NCBI GenBank assembly: GCA_947644325.1
Contig: CANRZD010000006.1
Coordinates: forward strand, 1-45,026
Source: an uncultured Clostridia bacterium
GTDB taxonomy: Bacteria > Bacillota > Clostridia > Oscillospirales > Acutalibacteraceae
Direction: 5' to 3'
Length of the DNA stretch: 45,026 bases
Shown here: in pieces, positions 39,755 through 45,026 of the stretch
How positions within the stretch are numbered: the first letter of the stretch is position 1
Layout of the letters: each line of letters begins with the position of its first letter
Notes under the pieces: model-generated
The model's input: only the letters and a program-made list of their open reading frames with translations
Told to the model about the DNA's origin: nothing
Database searches by the model: none
Position numbers and translations under genes: made by a program

Positions 39755-41029
39755 TTAACCCTCCTGTCCGTCGGCAGCTTCCACGGTGACCTCCCGGCAC
39801 CCGCCGGAGAGCCACTCCTTCTGAAGCTTTACCTGTTCCATTTCACCCGGGGCCATTACGGGCCGGGGGCGCTTATAGACTTCTTTCCCGTCCGCCAGCA
39901 CCCGCACCGTGGCCTTACGCATATTCCGGCCTACCCGGAAGCGCACCACCGCTTCCTTCCCCATCCTCTCGGGGGAGATGCTGGCGGGCACCGTGTAGCG
40001 CACGGCCCCGGCGGTCTTTAAGGGGATCTCCCGCAGGCCTTCGCTTCGGCCCTCCTTTACGAACCGGGCGGCGCTGTGGCCTGCCTGCTCGGCCTCCTCG
40101 GACACGTAGTCCACCAGGTCGTGCACGTGCAGCACGTTGCCGCAGGCGAAGACCCCGGGGATGCTGGTTTCCAGCTGCTCGTTGACGATGGGCCCGCTGG
40201 TCACCGGGGAGAGCTCTACCCCCACGGCCTTTGACAGCTCGTTTTCGGGGATGAGCCCCACGGAGAGCAGCAGGGTGTCGCAGTCAAAGCGCTCCTCTGT
40301 GCCGGGGATGGGCTTGAGCTTTTCGTCCACCTGGGCGATGGTCACGGCGGTGACCCGCTCCTTGCCCTCTATGTCCACCACGGTGTGGCTCAGCTTCAGG
40401 GGGATGCCGTAGTCATCCAAGCACTGGACGATGTTGCGCTTGAGCCCGCCGGAGTAGGGCATCAGCTCCGCCACGCACAGGACCTTCGCCCCCTCCAGGG
40501 TCATGCGCCGGGCCATGATGAGCCCAATGTCGCCGCTGCCCAGAATGACCACCCGGCGGCCGGGGAGATACCCCTCCATGTTCACCAGCCGCTGGGCTGT
40601 GCCCGCCGAGAAGATGCCCGCGGGCCGCGTGCCCGGTATGTTCAGGGCGCCCCGGGGGCGCTCCCGGCAGCCCATGCACAGCACGGCGGCCTTTGCTTCT
40701 GTTTGCACCAGGCCGTCCTGCCGGCTGACGGAGGTGACTGCCACCCGGTCCCCCTGGCGCTGCAGGTCCACCACGGTGGTGCTCAGCCGGTAGGGGATGC
40801 CCATTTCCTTTGCCTTTTCCATATAGCGGGCGGCGTACTCGGGGCCGGTGAGCTCTTCCTTGAAGGTGTGCAGGCCGAAGCCGTTGTGGATGCACTGGTT
40901 GAGAATCCCCCCCAGCTCCTTCTCCCGCTCCAGGATGAGCACGTCCTCCACGCCACTTTCCCGGGCCGCTATGGCCGCCGCCAGCCCCGCGGGGCCTCCG
41001 CCTATTATAATCAGATCATGTTTTTCCAT
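39755..41029 (-). CDS. NAD(P)/FAD-dependent oxidoreductase
   Basis: 424 residues with two Rossmann sites: DLIIIGGGPAGLAAAIAARESG (FAD, N-terminus) and GRRVVILGSGDIGLIMARRM (NAD(P), about residue 155), plus ELGGILNQCIHNGFGLH, CMGCRERPRGALNIPGTRPAG and GVFACGNVLHVHDLVDYVSEEAEQAG. This is the group that partners GlpA-like proteins and DUF1667. Cys in MGCRERPRG is conserved there. ATG 41029 overlaps the infB stop by one base (TAATG), so translation follows infB directly. It may move electrons between a substrate flavoprotein and NAD; the substrate is unknown because GlpA is absent. Confidence 0.9.
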   Translation of the reverse strand: MEKHDLIIIGGGPAGLAAAIAARESGVEDVLILEREKELGGILNQCIHNGFGLHTFKEELTGPEYAARYMEKAKEMGIPYRLSTTVVDLQRQGDRVAVTSVSRQDGLVQTEAKAAVLCMGCRERPRGALNIPGTRPAGIFSAGTAQRLVNMEGYLPGRRVVILGSGDIGLIMARRMTLEGAKVLCVAELMPYSGGLKRNIVQCLDDYGIPLKLSHTVVDIEGKERVTAVTIAQVDEKLKPIPGTEERFDCDTLLLSVGLIPENELSKAVGVELSPVTSGPIVNEQLETSIPGVFACGNVLHVHDLVDYVSEEAEQAGHSAARFVKEGRSEGLREIPLKTAGAVRYTVPASISPERMGKEAVVRFRVGRNMRKATVRVLADGKEVYKRPRPVMAPGEMEQVKLQKEWLSGGCREVTVEAADGQEG

Positions 41030-43440
41030 TAGTCTCTATACTCCTCCATCTCATAGGCTTCCAGTATGTCCCCTTGCTTGATGTCTGAGAATTTCTCCAG
41101 GGTGATGCCGCAGTCGTAGCCGTCGGCCACCTCCTTCACGTCATCCTTGAAGCGGCGCAGGGAGGCGATCTTGTCGTCGGCCACGATAATGCCGTCCCGC
41201 ACTACCCGCACAAGGGCGCTGCGGGTGATCTTCCCGCTTGTGACGTGGCCGCCGATGACCATGCCCACGTTGGAAATCTTGTAGGTCTCCCGGCACTCTG
41301 CCTTGCCCAGGGATACCTCCCGGTACTTGGGGGCCAGCATGCCCTTCATGGCCGACTCTATTTCCTCGATGCAGTCATAGATGATGCGGTAGAGCCGCAT
41401 GTCCACGCCGTCGCGCTTGGCGCTTTCCTCGGCCACCGGGTCCGGGCGGACGTTGAAGCCCACGATAATGGCGTTGGAGGCGTTTGCCAGCATCACGTCG
41501 CTTTCGTTTACGGCGCCCACGGCCCCGTGGATGATGTGCACTCGAACCTCGTCGTTTGTGAGCTTCTCGAGAGACTGGCGCACGGCCTCTACAGAGCCCT
41601 GCACGTCGGCCTTGACGATGATTTTCAGCTCCTTCATGTCCCCCTCTTTCATCTGCTCAAACAGATTATCCAGGGTCACCTTGGTCTGGGCCCGGAAGGT
41701 CTCCTCCTTCTGCTCGTTGAGGCGCTGCTCTACCAGCTCCCGGGCCAAGCGTTCGTCAGAGACGGCGTTGAAGATGTCGCCGCCCACGGGCACGTCGCCC
41801 AGGCCAGTGATCTCCACAGGTACACTGGGCCCGGCCTCCTGGCCGCGCCTGCCCTTGTCATCCATCATAGAGCGCACCCGGCCCACGGTGGTGCCCGCCA
41901 CGATGATATCCCCGGTGTGCAGGGTGCCGTTCTGCACCAGCACGGTGGCAATGGGGCCCATGCCCTTGTCGAGCCTTGCTTCCACCACGGTGCCTTTGGC
42001 GGCCCGGTCGGGGTTAGCCTTCAGCTCCATCATGTCGGCGGTGAGGATGATCATTTCCAAAAGGTCGTTTATGCCCTCCTTGGTGTGGGCGGACACGGGG
42101 ATGCAGGGGGTGTCGCCGCCCCAGTCCTCGGGCACCAGCTCGTATTCGGTCAGCTGCTCTTTGACGCGCTCGGGGTTTGCGCCCACCTTATCCATCTTGT
42201 TGATGGCCACGATAATAGAGACCCCCGCCGCCTTGGCGTGGTTGATGGCCTCTACGGTCTGGGGCATGATGCCGTCGTCCGCCGCCACCACCAGCACGGC
42301 GATGTCCGTCACCTGGGCGCCCCGGGCCCGCATAGTGGTAAAGGCCGCGTGGCCGGGGGTGTCAAGGAACGTCACGTCCCGGTCGCCCACCTTCACCCGG
42401 TAGGCGCCGATGTGCTGGGTGATGCCGCCGGCCTCGCCCTCGGTGACGTTGGAGTGGCGTATCACATCGAGAATAGAAGTCTTGCCGTGGTCCACGTGGC
42501 CCATGACCACCACCACCGGAGCACGGGGCACCAGGTTTGCCTCGTCGTCCTCGCTGTCGTCGATGATGCGCTCCTCGATGGTCACCACCACTTCCTTCTC
42601 CACTTTGGCGTGGAACTCGTCAGCCACCAGCACGGCGGTGTCAAAGTCGATGGTGTCGTTGATGGCAGCGAAGACCCCCAGGCCCATGAGCTTCTTGATG
42701 ACCTCCGGGGCGGAGACCTTCAGCCGCAGGGCGAACTCGCCCACGGTGATCTCCTCGGGCACCTCGATGGTGATGTGCTTGGCCTTCCTTTCCTGGGCGA
42801 TGCGGCGCAGGCGCTCGGCCTCGGTCTCCCGCTTGCCCCGGCGTTGCTGGCCCCGGCGCTGCTGGTTCCGGTTTGTAAACTTCTGCTTTGTCACCACGTT
42901 GTCGTTGCGGGCGCCCACCTTCTGGTCGGCCAGCCGGTCGTACTTTTCGCTGTATTTGTCGATGTTCACATGGGACGTGCGCGTATCCACCACCCGCCGG
43001 GTAGGGGCCTTGGGCTCCTGCACCTGCACCGGGGCCGCGGCCTTCTGGGCGGGCTTCTCCGGCTGCTTTGCAGGGGCGGGTTTCGCGGGCGTGGGCTGGG
43101 GCTTCTGGCCCTTCTTTTCCGCGCCCTTCTGGCCCTTCTGGGTTCCCTTGGGGGCGCTTTTGGGGGCGGGGGATTCCGCCTTTGCCTCCTTGGGGGCCGG
43201 GGCGGGCTCCGGGGCGGCGGGCTCCTCCGGGGCTGCGTCCCGCTGGGCAAAGTACGCGTCCAGGCTCTCCATATTCCGGGCCTGGGTGAAGGTCTCCAGC
43301 ACGATGTCCAGCTCGTGCTCCTCCAGGGCGGTCATATATTTTTTGGGCTCGGGGAAGTATTTGGCAAGGGTATCGATCACATCCTTGTTGGGGATGTTCA
43401 GATCCTTTGCCACCTCCCGCACTCTGTATTTCACCATCAT
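41029..43440 (-). CDS. infB: Translation initiation factor IF-2
   Basis: 803 residues. The N-terminal IF2N motif ([21 protein letters not shown]) is followed by a long Ala/Pro/Lys-rich linker (about residues 70-180), a second IF2N ([28 protein letters not shown]), and the GTPase domain: G1 [13 protein letters not shown]2 [11 protein letters not shown]3 [10 protein letters not shown]4 NKMDK. Domains II-IV follow, ending in [27 protein letters not shown]. It places fMet-tRNA on the 30S subunit. ATG 43440 (AAGGAGG 9 bases ahead) overlaps the L7Ae-family stop (ATGA), so TTG 43446 in the ORF track is not used. rbfA, the usual next gene, is not downstream. Confidence 0.97.
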   Translation of the reverse strand: MMVKYRVREVAKDLNIPNKDVIDTLAKYFPEPKKYMTALEEHELDIVLETFTQARNMESLDAYFAQRDAAPEEPAAPEPAPAPKEAKAESPAPKSAPKGTQKGQKGAEKKGQKPQPTPAKPAPAKQPEKPAQKAAAPVQVQEPKAPTRRVVDTRTSHVNIDKYSEKYDRLADQKVGARNDNVVTKQKFTNRNQQRRGQQRRGKRETEAERLRRIAQERKAKHITIEVPEEITVGEFALRLKVSAPEVIKKLMGLGVFAAINDTIDFDTAVLVADEFHAKVEKEVVVTIEERIIDDSEDDEANLVPRAPVVVVMGHVDHGKTSILDVIRHSNVTEGEAGGITQHIGAYRVKVGDRDVTFLDTPGHAAFTTMRARGAQVTDIAVLVVAADDGIMPQTVEAINHAKAAGVSIIVAINKMDKVGANPERVKEQLTEYELVPEDWGGDTPCIPVSAHTKEGINDLLEMIILTADMMELKANPDRAAKGTVVEARLDKGMGPIATVLVQNGTLHTGDIIVAGTTVGRVRSMMDDKGRRGQEAGPSVPVEITGLGDVPVGGDIFNAVSDERLARELVEQRLNEQKEETFRAQTKVTLDNLFEQMKEGDMKELKIIVKADVQGSVEAVRQSLEKLTNDEVRVHIIHGAVGAVNESDVMLANASNAIIVGFNVRPDPVAEESAKRDGVDMRLYRIIYDCIEEIESAMKGMLAPKYREVSLGKAECRETYKISNVGMVIGGHVTSGKITRSALVRVVRDGIIVADDKIASLRRFKDDVKEVADGYDCGITLEKFSDIKQGDILEAYEMEEYRD

Positions 43441-43772
43441 AAGCAAATGCCTCCTTCTCGCTTTACAGCCTCTTTCGCGTGGGCGTCCAGCAGCGCCCGG
43501 GCAAAGCCCTCGTCCGTCACGGCCAGTACCCCGGCCCGCAAGCGGCAGGCTCTCCCCAGCTCTTCCATGGGGATCTCCGCCCGGGCGCAGGGTATGCCCG
43601 CCCGTCCCGCTTCAAAAAGCATATTTTTATAGGTCTTATCCGATATGTCCCGGGCCGCCAGCAAGAGCTTCGCCTCTCCCTGCCGGGCGGCCTGCACGCA
43701 CACGTCATAGCCGCCCAGGAGCTTCCCGGCCTTGCGGCACAGCCCCAATAGGGCCAGCACCTTATCCGCCAT
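43437..43772 (-). CDS. L7Ae/L30e/S12e/Gadd45 family ribosomal protein (YlxQ-like)
   Basis: 111 residues of the L7Ae fold: [49 protein letters not shown] is the typical YlxQ/RplGA opening, and [21 protein letters not shown] closes the domain. These small proteins bind kink-turn RNA; YlxQ associates with the ribosome. The ORF track starts at 43841, but ATG 43772 (AAGGAG 10 bases ahead) is the family start and overlaps ylxR by 11 bases. It ends overlapping infB. The order nusA-ylxR-this gene-infB is the standard Firmicute arrangement. Confidence 0.92.
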   Translation of the reverse strand: MADKVLALLGLCRKAGKLLGGYDVCVQAARQGEAKLLLAARDISDKTYKNMLFEAGRAGIPCARAEIPMEELGRACRLRAGVLAVTDEGFARALLDAHAKEAVKREGGICL

Positions 43773-44052
43773 CGGCTCCCAGCTCCTTTTCCATTTGGTC
43801 ATAGATTTCTTCGGGTATCCTGCAGGAAAAGGCCCTCTCAAGCCGCCGGGCCTTCCGGGCGGCCTTCAGGCAGGAGAGGCTGCGGCACAGGTACGCCCCC
43901 CGGCCCGGCTTCTTCCCCGTAAGGTCCAGGGAGATCGCCGCCGTGCCGTCGGGGCCCTGGGGGCCGCGCACCACCCGCACCAGTTCCTTTTTGGGCTTCA
44001 TTTCCCCGCACCCTGTGCACATGCGCATGGGCGCCTTCTTCTGCCTTACCAT
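43762..44052 (-). CDS. ylxR: YlxR family RNA-binding protein
   Basis: 96 residues. The YlxR signature is complete: [21 protein letters not shown] (the 'R.C..C...k.k..L.R'), [26 protein letters not shown]. The two CxxC-like pairs may bind a metal. The family is reported as nucleoid- or RNA-associated and always sits after nusA. ATG 44052 lies 3 bases downstream of the nusA stop and translation is probably coupled; it overlaps the next gene by 11 bases. Confidence 0.94.
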   Translation of the reverse strand: MVRQKKAPMRMCTGCGEMKPKKELVRVVRGPQGPDGTAAISLDLTGKKPGRGAYLCRSLSCLKAARKARRLERAFSCRIPEEIYDQMEKELGADGG

Positions 44053-44055
44053 GGG

Positions 44056-45026
44056 TTACTCCTCTTCGCCGTAGAAGCCGCTTTCGGGCTTGATGTCGAT
44101 CTTCCACCCGGTGAGCTTGGCGGCTAAGCGGGCGTTCTGGCCCTTGTTGCCGATGGCCAGGGAAAGCTGGCTGTCCGGCACCGTTACTTTACAAGAGCGG
44201 CTGCCGTCCTCGGCGATCTCCACCCCCAGCACGTTTGCCGGGGAAAGGGCCGCGGCGATGAACTTCTGGGGCTCGTCGCTGTATTCCACGATGTCGATCT
44301 TCTCGCCGCCCAGTTCCTCCACGATCTCTGACACCCGGGCGCCCCGGGCGCCGATGCAGGCGCCTACGGCGTCCACGTCGGGGTTGTGGCTCAGCACCGC
44401 CAGCTTTGTGCGGGAGCCGGCCTCTCGGGACACGGCCTTTATCTCCACGGTGCCGTCGTAGATTTCGGGCACCTCCGTCTCGAACATGCGCTTTACAAGG
44501 TCCGGGTGGGTGCGGGAGATGATGGCCTTGGGGCCCTTCTCCGTTTCCCGCACATCGACTACATAGACCTTTATGTAGTCGCCCTCGTTTACGCTCTCGC
44601 CGCCGATCTGCTCGTTCTTGGGCAGCACTGCCTCGGCCTTGCCGATGCGCAGGGAGATGGCCCCGGTCTTGGGGTCTATGCGCTCTATAAGGCCGCTGAC
44701 AAGCTCCTGGTGCTTGCTCTGGAACTCCTGCATCATCTGGCCCCGCTCGCTGTCCCGGATGCCCTGGCGGATGATGTTCCGGGCGGTCTGGGCGGCCACC
44801 CGGCCGAACTGCTTGGTGTCCAGCTTGATGCCCACCTGCTCCCCTAAAAGGGTCAGGGGGTTTATCTCCTTCGCAAGGTCTAAGAGGATCTCCCGGCTGG
44901 GGTCCTCCACCTCCTCCACCACGGTCTTCAAGAGGTACACGTCGAAGCGCCCGGTGGCGGCGTCCACCTGCACGTCTACCTCCTCATTGCCGTAGTTGTT
45001 CTTGCAGGCCGTGGCGATGGCCTTCT
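44056..45026 (-). CDS. nusA: Transcription termination/antitermination factor NusA (5' end outside window)
   Basis: The C-terminal ~322 residues are present; the frame is open to the window edge (KAIATACKNNYGNEEVDVQV...). Seen are the end of the N-terminal RNA-polymerase-binding domain (GRFDVYLLKTVVEEVEDP), the S1 domain (ELVSGLIERIDPKTGAISLRIGKAEAVLPKNEQI, EGDYIKVYVVDVRETEKGPKAIISRTHPDLVKRMFE) and two KH domains (RTKLAVLSHNPDVDAVGACIGARGARVSEIVEEL with the GxxG loop, and SLAIGNKGQNARLAAKLTGWKIDIKPE). The short GEEE end shows the form without acidic repeats, normal in Firmicutes. NusA modulates pausing and termination. It is the first visible gene of the nusA-infB run; rimP would be expected upstream. 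Confidence 0.97.
   Translation of the reverse strand, partial: KAIATACKNNYGNEEVDVQVDAATGRFDVYLLKTVVEEVEDPSREILLDLAKEINPLTLLGEQVGIKLDTKQFGRVAAQTARNIIRQGIRDSERGQMMQEFQSKHQELVSGLIERIDPKTGAISLRIGKAEAVLPKNEQIGGESVNEGDYIKVYVVDVRETEKGPKAIISRTHPDLVKRMFETEVPEIYDGTVEIKAVSREAGSRTKLAVLSHNPDVDAVGACIGARGARVSEIVEELGGEKIDIVEYSDEPQKFIAAALSPANVLGVEIAEDGSRSCKVTVPDSQLSLAIGNKGQNARLAAKLTGWKIDIKPESGFYGEEE

Noticed and set aside
41245-43632. 795-residue plus-strand ORF opposite infB
   Set aside because: It is a GC-driven shadow of infB: rich in His, Gly, Leu and Val with no recognisable domain, and opposite a fully conserved gene.

Overview
The window looks like the chromosome of a high-GC, endospore-forming anaerobic Clostridia, probably an Oscillospiraceae/Ruminococcaceae-type gut Firmicute. 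The reasons are a spoIIAA-spoIIAB-sigF operon, an L10-leader in front of rplJ-rplL, a nusA-ylxR-L7Ae-infB cluster, strong Shine-Dalgarno sequences, several TTG and GTG starts, and many TTGnnn-17-TATAAT promoters. Almost all of it is ordinary chromosome. No tRNA, rRNA, insertion sequence, prophage or CRISPR array was seen, and no gene-free stretch exceeds 300 bases.

Layout, left to right. 1-5.5 kb (+): the 3' part of valS, folC, the forespore sigma operon (spoIIAA, spoIIAB, sigF), then the L10 leader with rplJ and rplL. 5.5-8.3 kb (-): a GNAT acetyltransferase, a TrkH/KtrB-type cation channel, and a QueT transporter with a candidate preQ1-I riboswitch upstream. 8.5-11.7 kb (+): a PNPOx-like flavoprotein, dnaJ and a MATE exporter. 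11.7-15.1 kb: an SEC-C protein (-) divergent from a FecB/FecCD/FecE-like uptake operon (+), whose ATPase has a premature amber stop followed by a 12-G run. 15.1-17.4 kb (+): a GT4-CsaB fusion glycosyltransferase/pyruvyltransferase.

17.4-20.4 kb (-): a csoR-copA copper operon. copZ is fused in frame to copA but keeps its own ribosome binding site, and the CsoR-type operator sits inside the promoter spacer. 20.4-22.9 kb: tmcAL (-) divergent from ackA (+). 22.9-23.8 kb: a small AT-richer pair, an XRE regulator (-) and a membrane SHOCT protein (+), with two perfect dyads between them. 23.9-29.5 kb (-): a Na/Pi-cotransporter/PhoU protein, then a hybrid histidine kinase translationally coupled to a divergent HD-GYP-like protein. 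29.6-31.8 kb: an amidohydrolase (-) divergent from an EetA/EetB-like pair (+). 31.8-36.1 kb (+): a MarR regulator and two half-size ABC exporters, the second broken by a one-base frameshift in a G run. 36.2-45 kb (-): one long, tightly packed run from nusA through infB into a FAD oxidoreductase, DUF1667, nitrilase-like, HAD, LOR-family and trxA-trxB genes.

How the genes work together. The strongest functional units are the sporulation sigma switch, the copper-efflux module, the iron/cobalamin-type uptake operon, the MarR-controlled drug or lipid exporter pair, and the nusA-to-trxB run, which ties translation-factor genes to redox and metabolite-repair genes. The points most worth a second look are the preQ1-I candidate, the copA-copZ fusion with internal start, the two damaged ABC-transporter genes next to G runs, the kinase/HD-GYP pair, and the XRE/SHOCT islet. 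All calls come from reading the sequence and the supplied ORF track; no database search was run.
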